This document shows, piece after piece, positions 12,705 to 26,200 of a DNA stretch of 64,000 nt. A model generated the notes under the pieces. That model searched no databases, had not been told where the DNA came from, and saw only the letters and a program-made list of their open reading frames with translations. The position numbers were made by a program, and so were the translations under genes. The stretch is taken from NCBI GenBank assembly GCA_037179385.1, contig CM074180.1:28811455-28875454 (forward strand). Reading direction: 5' to 3'. Position 1 is the first letter of the stretch; each line of letters begins with the position of its first letter. This DNA is from Holothuria scabra (taxonomy: Eukaryota > Echinodermata > Holothuroidea > Aspidochirotida > Holothuriidae).

Positions 12705-13365
12705 GTGAAAAAAGCTGTGACGTTTTGTTACGCTCATATCACAGCACACGTCGAATACTTTTTGATTGGGTACACCGCTATGTTTTGTCATAGATAAATC
12801 ATCAATTTATGGGTTTGATGCATTGGCAAATGCTTTCACTTATCCAAAATTTAGAGGAAAAGCATTTGTATCCACAAATATATTGACACGGTTAAACGTA
12901 TTTATGTGAGCTGCATGTTATTGGGAACAGGGGGAGAAAAATTGGTCTTCTGTGGATCAATTTTTAGTGACAATACAGTGGCCATTTTTAACCTTTGTGG
13001 TCTGCTTGAAGTATAGCCGAAATTAATTTTTATTTGACCTACAATCTAAAAAAAAGAAAGTTACTCCAAAAACAGTGTTCCAGACCAGTCTAAATTGAAG
13101 GTCTCTCACCCCCAAATGGCCCCTCCCATCGAACTCTGTAAAATTTATCCTCATCCACACAACCTCAGTTTATTGTTTCAGGACGAGTATATGCAAGAAC
13201 CAAATCTGTAATCTAACATACTCAGCTCCTGTGTAATATGAGCTTTGATACTCTGCATTCTTTGACTGACTGTAAATTAAAAAACTGAGCCAATTGAGGA
13301 TTTCTGTGGACTACTACAAAAAATGTAGTTTGTGATGAGCAGATTAATCCTTAAGAGTGAATTTC
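12705..13365 (+). repeat. Dispersed repeat family, longest copy
   Basis: The first half matches 49650-49950, with shared blocks AATTTATGGG(T/A)TTTGATG and GGGAGCTGCATG-like text. The second half matches 18800-19075, with shared blocks CTCAGTTTATTGTTT and TGTGGACTAC/CATGGACTAC. No ends, terminal repeats or coding capacity were identified. Confidence 0.65.
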
Positions 13366-13875
13366 ACTCCGAGCGGAGCATGTGTGTGAAATATTTCATT
13401 TCATTCCGGGTGAAATCCTCTCTTACTAGGAGTAATTGCTCAATATCCCTTTTTTGAGTGAACATCCCAAACCCTCTTATGCTCTTCATAGTGCATAATG
13501 ATACCTGAGAAAAACCTTTGTTAACCTATACTTTTCGTAAGTCTTTTTAACTCACTGGAAGGATGGAACTAAAGGTAACTCTCGAATTAGTTTTGCTACT
13601 CCAAGGAGCAATGCGTCCACGGAAGGACACAATTGACCAACCTCTTGACTTTTAGATCTTCACACCGTGGATCTACATGACCGTACGGGGCGTGAGGGCT
13701 GCAGACCCTCCTCCAATGGTCAAAATTTTGCTGAATCGGGCAGACTTCGGTGCTTCAGTTGAACAGAGATTATGCTCTATGGTGAGATCTCGGGTCGGGC
13801 CAAAAAGTGCCGGCCCTTGAGATAGAAAGTCCGGTGCGGCCATGTGGATCTGTCATGTGTGACCCCACTCTCAAC

Positions 13876-16800
13876 CATAGGCGGCGGAAGCGGGGGGCCT
13901 GCCCCCCCCCCCAATAATTCTTTTTATGAGATTCCCCCCAATAACCGAAAGTCGCAAAATAATTTTTCAAAAGTAATTAAAGTAAAGTTGCTTTTATTAC
14001 ATTTTGGCTATTCTTTGGCTCAAATATAACTTTCCAGAGTGCAAAAGTTACAAAGCTTCCGGGGGGGGGTCGCCCCCTGGACCCCCACATTAACGATAAC
14101 CTGTAAGAATTTATTTTCGCCCCTCAAAAGTTGCAGGGTATTCTGCAAATGTGCCCTTCTCTGAATTTCGGAATAAATTCAGGAAGACTGTGACAAGCTT
14201 CATATCCTCGGAATTTCTGGAATTTTTACTCGTCGGGTTTCTGGATGGATAATTTTCTAACAGATTTGGAGTGGCTAAAACTGGCTACCTTGGTGTAGAT
14301 TAAAGTGTGCTACTAGCATCTGACATGTTTCTACCTCCTGTAGGGATTTTTTTCAATTCCTTTGGGATGCACAAAATCGTTCCAAAATCATACTTGGTGT
14401 GGTTGGTAGAATATTTAGGTCTATAACGGTTGGAAGGAATTGGCAGGGCAATTGCTGCCAGTCATTGTCCAGTGCAACCACCAAACCCATGTTGGGTCAA
14501 TGCAGTCTAAAGGTTCGCAACCTTACTGCCTTAAGTTACCACTATTACCTGAAGTGGACATACCTTGTGGCGTACGAGACCGGGCAGAGGAAGACTGCTC
14601 AAAATTTCCGCAAAATCTAAATTCGGGCAGGAATTTGGGAAAAATTCGGACAGCCCTGTAATTTTGGGGAAAAAATGGGATGGTTTTTCAGAAAATTCCT
14701 TAATGTGGCCGAAATCTCAAAAAGATATATCGGGGAAAAGGAAAGACGTCATTTAGTCGCAATAAAAATTTTCATGAAAAACAAAGATTCCAAAAAGTCG
14801 CTACACCTCCGGGCAGCTCAAAAAGCTATTATTGGTGACCGTTTCTTCACAGAAAATCACAACACAATGCCCGAAATTGTGGAATATCCAAATTCTTTCA
14901 AGCATTTGCCCGAAAATGGAAAAGTATCATAGTAAGGGTAACATAGTTACGAAACATTAAAGAGATAAAAAAAATCGCGACACTTTTGGGAAGCCTGTGG
15001 CTTAAAAGAAAGAATTATTCTTGAGACTTTTCAAATCTTGGGTAACACAATAGCCTACCCGAAAAGGCCGATTATTTTAATAGTTTCAAATCTTTGCCAA
15101 AAAACAGAAGACGCTATGTTTAAAGTACAATTTCATGGAAAATAAAAAAGATCTGTGACACATTTGGGTAGAATGTGAAAAAAGGCTTTCATCATCCCAA
15201 CTTCACACTGCAGTCTTGCAAAAAATTTGCCCGAAATGGTCAAATATTCGGGCAAAGGTTAAAAAATGCTGGGATGTTTTCAATTACCAAATTAATTCAA
15301 CGGATAGACAGGAGGGTGTTCAGGTGCCCAAAAGTTTGCCATTTATCCTGCTCTAGAGCCAAATATGGGCAATGGGTATGAAAATCGGGTACGGTAATTT
15401 GTTTTTCGATACTTTTATGATGCAGGGCGAGAATGTCTTCCCCTAAGTCTGCTTGAAAATTCATTTCGACACACCTTGTGACGTGACAAATCTGTCAATA
15501 AGCGTTACTAATAGAAGAAAAATCATCTACTTCATTTCATCCAATGGTAGTAGTGGTACATTTCATCTGATTCGTCTGATCAAAGTAGCGGCTGCTAAGA
15601 TCCCCATAGTCCTTCTTCTTTCAAAAGTAAAATCATATATATAGTCGGAAGTTCGGGCACACAATTTTTTCAATATATATTGAATTTAGCAAAGAGTCGC
15701 AATAGCGTAAAATTCATTAGAATGTTTTCAATTCCGTTTTGTAGTTTCCCTCGAACAAATGCGGGGCCATTTCATCGATTGGTAGTGATACATTTGATCT
15801 GGTAATTTTTTGATCGAATAGCGACTGCTCAGATCCCCCTGTAAGCTTGGGAAATGTCATTTTTGACTGTCTCACGAGTCCGATATTTCAAAATTTTCTG
15901 TTCACTTCGCGCCAACCAGTGGTGAAGCTCCGCGCAGATAGTCTTAGTTTTAGTTTCAAGTGAACATTTTTCGTGCAAACAGAACCTCGAATTAGCGACT
16001 TCTAAGACCACCTATAAGCATAGGAAATAAAATTTTTGACTGTTTGAAGCGTCAGATTTTTCAAAAATTTCCTGTACGTTTCGCCCCAACTTACAGCGAT
16101 GCTCCACTTAGACCGCTTCATAGCAGAATTTAAGTTTGAAGTGAACATTTAAAAATGAAACTCAAAATAGCGACCCCTCATGAGTCCGGGAAATGCCATT
16201 TTCAACTGTCGGAGGGGTCGGATATTTAAAAATGTTTTGTACACTTCGCGCCAACTAATGGTGGCTCTCGGCTTAGTCTTTCTGGCTGAATTTCAGTTTG
16301 GAACGAACGTACGTTTATCTGCAATTGAAACTCAAAAAGGACGACTGCTTGGATCCCCTTTACAAGCCTGGGAAATGCCATCTTCGACTGTCTGAGAGGT
16401 ACGAATTTTCAAATTTTCTGGACGCTCCTCGCCAACCAGTGGTGGCGCTCCGCTTTGACTGTCTTACGGGCAGAATTACTTTTTTCGGGCAAAAATCTTC
16501 TGCCTCCAAACTGAAATGCTCCCCTACGCCTATGGAAATACCTTACTCAGGCGTGCACTGGAACAGCTGCTTGCCACATTCAGCAGGATTCCGGATTTGC
16601 AATGCAAGGATACATAGTCCAGAGGAGTAATGAACTGAGCTAATCAATATCTCAAAAGTGTATTTTAATCTTAGAAAAATCACACATTTTTCTCACAGAA
16701 TTGAAGACAATTACACCTGGCAAATGCCATTTCCAGCCATCTGGGAGGTTTTAAAGTCCAAAACTTTCTTTGTACGCTCCGCGCCAACTGATCGTGGCGC

Positions 16801-17068
16801 TACGCTTAGATAGTAAACTCCAGCCAACCCCCTACTAAAGTAGCCAGCCCCCCATAAGCCCCACAAAAATCCTACCTATGTCACCGTCCTGGACCCCTAC
16901 CAGTGCTTTACCCCTGAACCCCACCAGGGGCACTTAAGCGGCCCCTGGATCCCACGCTGATGGAGTTTTGTGCTTCGCGCAAAACCGGACGCCTTACACC
17001 ATTATGTCGGCTGCCGAAAAACTTGTGTCCCCCCCCCCCCAATAAAAAAACATCTTCCGCCGCCTATG
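13876..17068 (+). mobile_element. 3.2-kb non-autonomous DNA transposon, 15-bp TIR, 5-bp TSD
   Basis: The left end is CATAGGCGGCGGAAG and the right end is its exact complement CTTCCGCCGCCTATG. TCAAC stands directly outside both ends (13871-13875 and 17069-17073), a 5-bp target duplication. The interior 14050-16885 is copy B of the repeat at 9337-11463 and carries five or so copies of the GGTGGCGCTCCGCTTAG module. CTGGACCCC occurs at both edges of that interior block (about 14085 and 16887), which suggests the block is itself an insertion. No transposase frame is visible. The 110-codon frame at 16298-16630 covers module repeats and is not a gene. Confidence 0.75.
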
Positions 17069-17073
17069 TCAAC

Positions 17074-18354
17074 TGGCTAAAATTTGAAGGAACATATAGC
17101 GTGTCTTCACTGACGTCACGTGCCCCGCCTTTTCTCTTAAAAACCGATCAAAATTGGAGTGAAGTATGTATAACTAGCTGAGAGGTAGCAGACGATCGAC
17201 GAGCGACGTGCATGACGACTGCTGATTTTCCCCTTTAGTGGGCGTGGTTAACCAAGTTTTGACGTCACGTGGAAACACTCTATAGAGTGCTTTCCCAATT
17301 GGTAAGTAGAAGCCATGCCCACTGCCGGCAAGAAATAACAGTGTTTCAATGCAACAGTCACACGTGAGTCGCCAGCTTCTTCTTAGCCAGCGTACTACAC
17401 AAATTTTTGCCCGTCATAAATGGCGGGTCTTGTGACGTAAGTGAAGGCACTCTAATGTTGTGTTCTACTACAGGCTGCTAAGTCTAACACATAATCTTAA
17501 AAAATGCCTTTGCATAGGCCTTCTGCATTCGAATGAACGAAGCGAAGTGATTTTGCTTTTGAGACAGCTGCAAGATTTCATGTGCTATTAATGTTTAAGT
17601 ACTCTAATTTTATATGTAAGTAGTCCATCGCGCTCGTGTATCCTTATGTTGCCATAGTAGTAGATGTAACGACCGAATCATCAATTAACGAAAGAATTCT
17701 CTGTCGCCGGCCGGTGACGTCCGCATCTTTTGAAGAGTTTTCGAAATGATTAATTATGTTAAATGGGTCGCATGGAATTACTTTAATATGAAGTATCAAG
17801 ATCAAAACCATGTTTAGTAAAATCATATAACATCTAAGACTATACAACCAGCTAAATGAGGGTCCCTCTTTAATTACCGTATGTGTTAGAACATTCAATC
17901 ACCATACGCGTTATCACATGCATGATACACTTACACGTGTGTACTCATGTCTCTTACATGGGGAGATACGACTCGTTTGCTACTAGTACCCAGCGTAGTA
18001 GGCCTATTTAACTTCCAACTTTGTGGTGATTCGTATGGCGCTTTAGCTTTAAGAATTGTATTTTTAAAGGCCGCCGTAAAAATATTGGACCAGTTCCCAG
18101 GCTCATCACCAGAAAGGGTTTGTATTATAATTTTAAGATTTGTGTGTTACATTTCGTCGTTGTAGGTAACATATATATAGTGTTGTGACATGCACTCACA
18201 CATTTAATTGGCTTAAATTAGATGAGGTTTAACGACACACGAATGTATTGCATGGTGTGAACTAAATAAAGAAGGGAAGACTTAAGTTTTAAGGAGGTTT
18301 CAAATACGGTTCAAGTTGTTCCCTTTAACCGCTTCTTAGAACAAGCGGTATACG
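17074..18354. other. Unassigned intergenic sequence
   Basis: No gene or repeat boundary is recognised. Several GACGTCAC and CACGTG motifs occur at 17105-17285, but without a downstream first exon I do not call a promoter. Confidence 0.4.
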
Positions 18355-18362
18355 TCATGGGC

Positions 18363-18545
18363 CAGGCGCGTAGCCAGGATGTGTCATAGGGGGTTTGGTG
18401 TCATGGGGGTTGGGGAACGACATGAGGGAAAATGTAAGGAGAGAGAGAAAAACAAAAGACCGCTATTTTAGGTGTTTTTTGCATTGCAAGGTTGGGTCAT
18501 GGGGTTCTAACCTCCAGCCCCCCCCCCCCCATGGCTACGCCACTG
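18363..18545 (+). mobile_element. hAT-like MITE, 183 bp, with 8-bp TSD
   Basis: The left terminus is CAGGCGCGTAGCCAGGATG and the right is CATGGCTACGCCACTG, which pairs with it. TCATGGGC lies exactly outside both ends (18355-18362 and 18546-18553). CAG...CTG termini and an 8-bp duplication are typical of the hAT superfamily. It contains only G- and C-runs and a short frame, with no transposase. Confidence 0.9.
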
Positions 18546-18554
18546 TCATGGGCA

Positions 18555-19080
18555 TATTCTACAACCCCAGCACACAAAGGGATCATTCTTTTTGATTGGG
18601 ATGTTTTGTTATGATAGACACATATAGAACGCGATCAAACGCGATCAAACCTTTTAGAATATATCAATCCCGTTCAACGGGATTGATATATACTAAAAGG
18701 TTTTGATCCCCCTATATCAGGGTATTGTATTTTGTTTTGTTATCTTTTAAAATTCAGTTCCAATTTTCGATTAAAGGTTTAATCTTCCCGCCCCAAACAT
18801 TTCCAATTCTCCTACTACCTACTTACTTAAGCCCCTCCCACAACTGTATAAAATTCAGCCTCATCCAGATATAATCTCAGTTTATTGTTTTCAGAAAGAG
18901 TATAAGACCCCGATATGTATAATCCCAACACTCTCGGTAGTATAAATGCCGTGTAGTACGAGCTTCAGTACTTTGCATTTTTAACTTGCTGTCAATCAAA
19001 GAACTGTGCCTATTGAATTTCCATGGACTACCAAAATTGTAGTTTTGGGCGAGAGGAGTAGCCCTTTAATTGTCAAATTG
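18555..19080 (+). repeat. Dispersed repeat family, second copy
   Basis: 18800-19075 aligns with 13100-13360, and 18588-18615 resembles 12760-12790 (TTTTTGATTGGG then ATGTTTTGT). The middle is replaced by a long hairpin at 18643-18708. Confidence 0.55.
18643..18708. repeat. 66-bp near-perfect inverted repeat (hairpin)
   Basis: The arms are about 32 nt and meet at CCCGTTCAACGGG, with one mismatch and one single-base indel. GCGATCAAAC is duplicated just to the left (18631-18650). Confidence 0.85.
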
Positions 19081-22000
19081 TTTCGTTAAGAATTATAAAC
19101 AGTAGATTAAGGGTTCGTATTAAACGGAGGGAAAACAGACCCACAACAGTTTAAGGGGTTGACGGTTTTTACGGGAAAATATTAACATGTCCATTTAATT
19201 TCGAACGTTTCGTTGCTCGATATTCAATCTCAGTTAGTCCATAAACTTGGAATATAACGGCTCACTACTGCAATAAGACTTGACACTTTCGCAAGTCTTC
19301 TTTTCTTATACCAATTATTCTACTACCGACGTACTCGGACTCGCGTGCAAATGAGGTCTAAAACACTACCGGTACATAGTTTTGCAGTTAAACGATAACA
19401 CCCGAAATATTGGTAACAAGTTCGTAATTGTAGCTTTGGAAGCAAGCTAAAATTGTGTTGAAATATTTATGGCCATGGGATTTAAGAAAAATCAGGACCG
19501 ATATTTGACCGTGCTACATGATTTATAACCTTCATGTATTTTCAATGTAAACTTCAGCCATAAACACTCTGACATTTACTACATACTTGTTCTAGAAGCT
19601 TTAATTGAATGGGACCTCCAAAGACTTTCTGGTTCATTTATGCATTATACGTACACAAATGCTGATACAGTACACAATTTATTGACAATTCACCAACAAA
19701 AAAGCAAACATTTCAAATTTTTATAGCTACCCCTCCCCCCACAGAAAATAGTTTTACTGAGATGAAAACTACATCATCTGTGATTAAATTGTGTACAAAA
19801 TCACTCTCAATATAGGCACATTTTGTGCAATAAATTAAAATTACACATAATGAATAAAGTTTTTTTTTATTTTTTTTTAACTTAGTGCAATTATACAAAT
19901 TAGACTATTCTTATAAGGAACATTCAAAATCGGCGTTTTTTCGAAACACATTTTCCTTATCACCAAGGTGTTGCTCCATGATATTTTTGAACCTTTAGTG
20001 TTCTATCTCTAAAAGTGTTTAAAATTCAAATGTGTTTTCAATGAAAGTGGGGTACGATAAGTTTTCTTTTTAGCGTGTTTGCCTATATGTATGCACGATT
20101 TTACTTTTAAACTCTGAAGTGCTTATTTTACTCAACTGGTTTGAGAGGGAAAAGTTGTTTACTCTCAAATTTTAGTTGAAAATGAAAAGTTACCACTTTA
20201 TCATAATACTTTTCACACAAATTGGGCAGCTGTAAGTGTTCAACTTTAGATCAAGTGTATAGCCAATGGCAAGCACCGACTCTGTCTCCATGCACGCTCG
20301 TCCTTAGTAATTTCATTATGGAAGCAGTCTTCCACGCGTTCCCAGGGGAAACGAGTCACTGTCTTCAATGATTTAAACATTTACGATGGTCTTGCCTACA
20401 ACTCAGGAATAGCATAACTGTCACATATTAAAACAGGAGTAAATGAAGATGTTTAATACATGCCTAGCGTTCCAAACCTGTACCGTCTGTTAAAGGTTGT
20501 TAGCCTGTACATTTCATCGAATGAGGCACTAGTGTAGTTGACTATTTGCAGTCGGTTATCACAGATGCGGCTTAGGCCTATACGTAGCAGCCCTAAGGAT
20601 TTGATGAAAAGACTTAATGAACATTCTTAAATCAATATGACTCATGAATATGGACATCTGGATTAGGTATGAAAGTGGTCCCTCTAGAATGGATCATGAA
20701 AATATTAAGGACGACAAAGATCTGGTCTATACGTCAAGGATGAAATCTTAGTTTAAGGACAAAGGTGTATAAGTTTGTTTCTGCTCCTACTGTGAAACAA
20801 AATGGAGGGGACAGGTCCGCGTTGATTTTGCATTTCAAGTTTGCCCTATAGATCTTGCTGGTGCAACAAATTTAGGGATCTGCGATAAAAATCCATTTTG
20901 TTCAATTGGCCTTTATATCAGTTCAGCAGAAATCAAGGGTGTTTACCATCCTGTATACTACAGAATAATATTGACTTATTTAGTTTTTATTTGTTCACTC
21001 TTTTTATGAGAGAGGGGAATATAGAACTAGGTAAATGTATAGGACCCAAATGACTCATACATAAATCATAAAAAATCGAATCAAATCTTAGATGCATGAA
21101 AAGGGTCTATACAGGGGAATTAAGCTACCTTCGAATGCATCTGTATACGATGTTGATAGCGAGGAAGAACGTAACCGGGTTGTTTGTGTCAGCGGTAGAC
21201 TTTGAAGCCAGATTAGATACCAGCAGGAAACGAAATCAAAACAAATAAGCATCCTAATTTTCTTTATCAAAGAAATCAATTTGACAAATAAAAATAATAT
21301 CGATATTTGCACCTAGTATATTCCAGTCGAGACAAGATGTTGTAAGTATATGGCAAGTCATTTTAATGCCTCATAACGTCTCTGGATTGGGCTACTTTTC
21401 TTTGGAAGGGAAGCGAGTGGAAGATCGGTTTGAAAATAAAAATAAATAAATTTGTTTAAAAATCACTGTCAGGGCTACTGTGACAAATGATAAACCCATT
21501 TGACGTGATTTTTTCATAATCCGGTATCAGCATTACCAAGACTGAATCTATTCATTTTTAATGAGGGGTTTCCCTTTATTGAGAAAGTTGATTGGTCCTT
21601 ATGAGTTAACCTCTCCGCCTCGATAAGCTATATACGGGGTAAAAATCAAGCTTTCGTCCCGTTGACAAATCAACGATTATTAATTGTTTAAATACTTCGC
21701 ATCGCTTGGAGTTTGTCATATTGCTAGTCAATTTGGAAAAGACTCATTTTCATGTTTAGCCCTGTTGATGTACGAACATATTGTAGGGGATATTGTACCA
21801 TATAAGTCAAGTTTACGCCAATAAATGAATGGAGGGTAGTTAACTGCTCTGCTAAAAACAATCATAAATAACAACAACAACATTTGAAGTTGCACTTTAA
21901 TACATCGTTGTCCTTTTTGTTTTCCATAAAGGAAAAACTTTAGTTCAATGATGAGCAGATACACATGTATACACAAGACAAAAGATGGAATATGAATGAA

Positions 22001-23094
22001 ACACTTTACAGTATTTACAGTATTTATACCATAATTGTTTTTCGCAACGTAAAAACGTAAAGAGTTAAAACGTGGGAATTTTTAATTCCTTCTGGCTGTC
22101 TGGTCTCTTCCCCAACTGCCCAAGGTGTCTTCGTTAAATATCTATCTACAGATAAGAAAAATGTGTTTGCTCGTTGCTCTGGTGAACCCAAGTTGGGTGA
22201 GGCAACATAGCCCCTGTGGAAAAAAATCCAGTTCTGCGAAAAAACAATAATGGGCAGAAAAATATGTCCACGAATGCATCTCTCTTTGATGGTATAAGTG
22301 TATCTTCCAGAAACATTTCGATTTTTTGTTACTTTTCTCACTTTAACCAAATTGCTCAACATTTCTAATCAGAAAAAGATATTTTTTTATTCAAATTTCC
22401 AAATACTGAGCATGTTTTGCTCACCCAAATTTTGCGAAAACTAGGCATCATCCGGCAACTCATCCCTTCTATCGGGGTGTTGAATTGCTAGCCCCTTACT
22501 GGTCAGTGCCATCCACCTTCCCTTCCGTTCTCCAAATACCGACCCAACCCTCAGTCTTTTTTGATAAGTGTTGACCACCGAGGCTGAAAGGTGCATAAAA
22601 ATTCTTAACGCAACCTCTGTTCTTTACATGGGGACGTAATTTCAACCATTTTTCTAGTAGTTGTAACAATGCTATTAAAATATATATCCTAGTCTTACTC
22701 AATATCTTGGTACTAGCGGTTGCGACTCTTTTGAGTTCGCCCCCTATTTTCTTCTGAAATTTTCACCTCCGGTCATTTCTGAAATCTCCCTGTAAATGTC
22801 ACGTTTGAACCTCGTCCTCAATTTTGCTTCCTCTCAGAAAGGATGATGTATTATATTATATTACAACTTAGGAAATATGTTACATGATTCAGACTTCTTG
22901 GGTACAAAACATTCTCGTCATTTTTTATATCCATGTCCCGAATTCATTTCACCTTAAAAACTTAAGATATGGGGCCGGAAATTGCTCATACAATAATAAT
23001 AGTTTAAGACATGATATCGTATCGGTAATAAAATAAAGAGCAATCGTTCAAGCTTTATGACTTTCAAGTTATTTTTATCGGTTGTCTGTTACAG
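19081..23094. other. Unassigned upstream region of the kinase gene
   Basis: No coding exon is recognised. The frames at 22024-22362 (minus, 112 codons) and elsewhere lack domains and are interrupted in homologous reading. The 5' non-coding exon(s) and promoter of the kinase probably lie here, because the sequence just before its ATG looks like a splice acceptor. Confidence 0.4.
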
Positions 23095-23116
23095 ATCAGC
23101 GTAGAAAACTTCCAAG
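23095..23116 (+). promoter_or_regulatory. 5'UTR end of the kinase mRNA, after a probable splice acceptor
   Basis: GTCTGTTACAG ends at 23094 and is a good acceptor, followed by a 22-nt leader. The start context CCAAGATGG has purine at -3 and G at +4. This implies a non-coding upstream exon that I cannot place. Confidence 0.5.
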
Positions 23117-23294
23117 ATGGCAAATTTATATCAAGCCAATTATCCAGCAGAGGACGACTATCCGGACTTCTCCGGACACCACAGCCTCCTCTCAAAGTAC
23201 CTCACACAAGAGATGTACGCACGATTGCGTGACGTCACTACCTCCACTGGATACACTATAGATAGAGCTATTCAAAATGGTGTCGATAACTCAG
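23117..23294 (+). CDS. Kinase exon 1
   Basis: Encodes residues 1-59 plus one base (phase 1), ending at TCAG|GTAAGG. It carries the N-terminal signature SLLSKYLT...LYARLRD-like segment and the GVDN motif that precedes the substrate-specificity loop. Confidence 0.93.
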
Positions 23295-26200
23295 GTAAGG
23301 TCTTTACATAAATACGGCAGACATAAAATAATGCACTTAAGTACAGTTTTGTAGTTTTTTTTTTTTTAAGGAAAACAAATCATTTTTTCAGCATTCATTT
23401 TTGTAACTGAACAGATAAATTTGAAGAAATACAGACCTAGGCCTTCACACTCAATTAGACTTTTAAATACAATTGACTAAAGGTACTTTTTTGATGCCCT
23501 CATTTTTTTCTCTGTTACACTTTCTTCCTGAACCCTCCTAAACGCAATACATTGTCTGATGTATAGCTGTATAGGTAGGCTACATTGTATTCCTCTCTTG
23601 AGAGTCACAAATTCACAAATTCGGTAAACATGCTGCATCAAAAAGATTCTGGCCAAAACTCATGTTTTTATCATTTTGGGGCTAAACGGAATCTAGCCTT
23701 TCTTTTAATATTTGTATAGCTTGAAAAATGTCCATGTTAACATTTTTTTTCTTTGTAATAAAGATTTTCATCTTGGTATCTTGGCTGGAGACGAAGAATG
23801 TTACCAAGTTTTCGCTGACCTGTTTGATCCGGTAATTGAAGAGTATCACAACGGATTTAAGAAAACTGGTGAGAAAATTGTTTCATGCAGTAATAGTCAC
23901 ACCTTTCTTATTTGAATTTACAATTGCTTGGATCTGTTAGCATTCGTTCTTTTTTACACCTTGCCAAGAACCTTTTATATTCAAAAGTGTGCAAACGTGG
24001 GCTATAATCTCTTACTTAATGTATACCTATAGGCCCGACTGCTGTATGTCGTCACTTTTGCTGATGGTAGCTTGACAATGAATAACGAACCAACATAGCA
24101 ATTCTGTTTTCTTAAGAACACCTTTCCTTTTGTCATTAAATTTCTAACATATCACTCCTTTTTGCATAATAGATAATCACGTGACTGATCTCGACCCATC
24201 AAAACTGGAGGGAGATGAGCTTGACTCTAATTACGTCATCAGTTCAAGAATTAGAACAGGTCGCAACATCAGGGGATTTTCCCTCTCTCCTCACGTCACA
24301 AGAGGCGAGAGACGTGAAATTGAATCCCTTGTTTCAGATGGTAAGAAAACAATAGAGTTGAATTTATGAAAAGGGAATTGAATACGCTTCCATGCGTATG
24401 TTGCAAAAGAATACACTCCTCTTTGAATGCAATGAATGCTATACTGAAACCGTCCCGCGCAGCGCTTCTGTGACTCTGCCGCCCAGTTGGGAGCCGCCCC
24501 TCAGAGTAGCGATGAGCTGAACGAAAGGACTTCGCTCCGAGGGCTACATTAAAACATGTTCATCTAGAGTCAGGCGCTGATCCAAGGGGGATTTTACGGC
24601 CTCGGCCTTCCCCTATTCGTCACATCAACAACTAAAAATGCACTAAAATATACATAATGTTTATCTTCGAGAATCCTTTAGGGGCTATTTCAGGCTTACC
24701 CTTTTCCTCACAACACAAATCCAAACACACGAACCTCGTATGATATTCATTCCGGGTGAAAAGGCTATCTGCGGGCTTTCCTGCCGCCTTGCCTTCGCCT
24801 TAACAGGGAACTGCAACTCCCTGGCCACAACAACAAGATTTTAGTAATGTGAATAGCTGAAGATCAATATGTCATCAGTTCATAAGCGTTTCCGACTGAA
24901 CTAATAGTTCACACAGCCGTACGTACGCTAATAAGCTTACGCGCGACTCCACGTGTGCAATGTAGTGGCCGCGAACGGTCGACACGTTGCTGCCTTGTCT
25001 GTTTCCAACGGTGGTTCATTATGGTATAGAGTAGGAGTGTACAAACTTTTGGGCCACATCATGTTAGTGTGGCCATCTGGGTGACCTCAGTGAAGCAAAT
25101 AGGTGTATTCGGTGGCGTCTCCTCGTCACCCCTTGCCCCCATCCTTACACCGTTAGATTGGCCAAAATGCCCATCTATAGGCCGAACCACACGTGCTACA
25201 TGGTCAACTGATTGCCCACGCGTGGTTACATTTCTATCTTGTCGACAAAAATGTTAAATTAGACTCAGATTACCTTTCCCATGAAAGTTGTTTAGTTAAA
25301 GGTTAACAAATGAAATAGTTGTCTCTTGCGTCTTGTATGTTTAAAAATATCACATACAAGACGCAAGAGGACCATTACTGGGGAAATGAAAATTTTTCGC
25401 CGTCCGCTGAGAAGTAGGCTACACGTCACAGTTTTGCACACGCCTGGTACAGAGGGACAACGATCAAAAACAATCATCTCGGAGAAACGCAAAACTCATC
25501 TTACAATTTTCAAGTATCATGTTCTCAGTGTTAGCTGTGATGTGAACTGAAGCCCTCGTGTAGCCGTTGATGCTGACAACCGAGGTTACTATTTCGTCGC
25601 ACAAAGATATGTTGCTATTTGATGCGTACGGTTTGTGGGGATCAAGTGTGCAGAAACCGTTCATATGGACTCAGGAGCTTGTTGGCTAGAAAATGATTTG
25701 CCCTTTTGTTTGTTTGGATTGCATATGATTACTTTTTTCATACAGGCTACAACTACCTTGCGCGGTAAACGCGCGAACATTTAGTCGGTTTATGTAAGAG
25801 GCCCAATTAATACCATGCAACTCACGTAAACGTCCGTCAGACATGTGAGCCTCTCAGTCTGAGCCAATCAGGCTGCTCAAACACATCGGATCATTGTAAA
25901 GTTCGAGAAAATTTATTGAGGAAAATTGAGGAGGAATGTTCGCCCGTCACTGAAGTTGCACAAATTTTAAAAGTTGTACTCATCATGATCTCATGTCGCA
26001 AGGTAGTAAAATAGTTTGTGGAATGCGCATACAAGCTCATTTTTTAATTATTCATTTCTTTACATTACCATTTTACCCAATAGTAGTGGTACATTTTATA
26101 TGGTATTTTTCTGATTATTTTGCAATTAACCACTTTTATTGAAGCATAATTTTATTTGAAACGATAGATTCTACTGCCCAGTGCGGGAAATGCCATTTCC

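Noticed and set aside
22024..22362. 112-codon minus-strand frame upstream of the kinase
   Set aside because: No family resemblance and no flanking splice signals in frame that join to anything.
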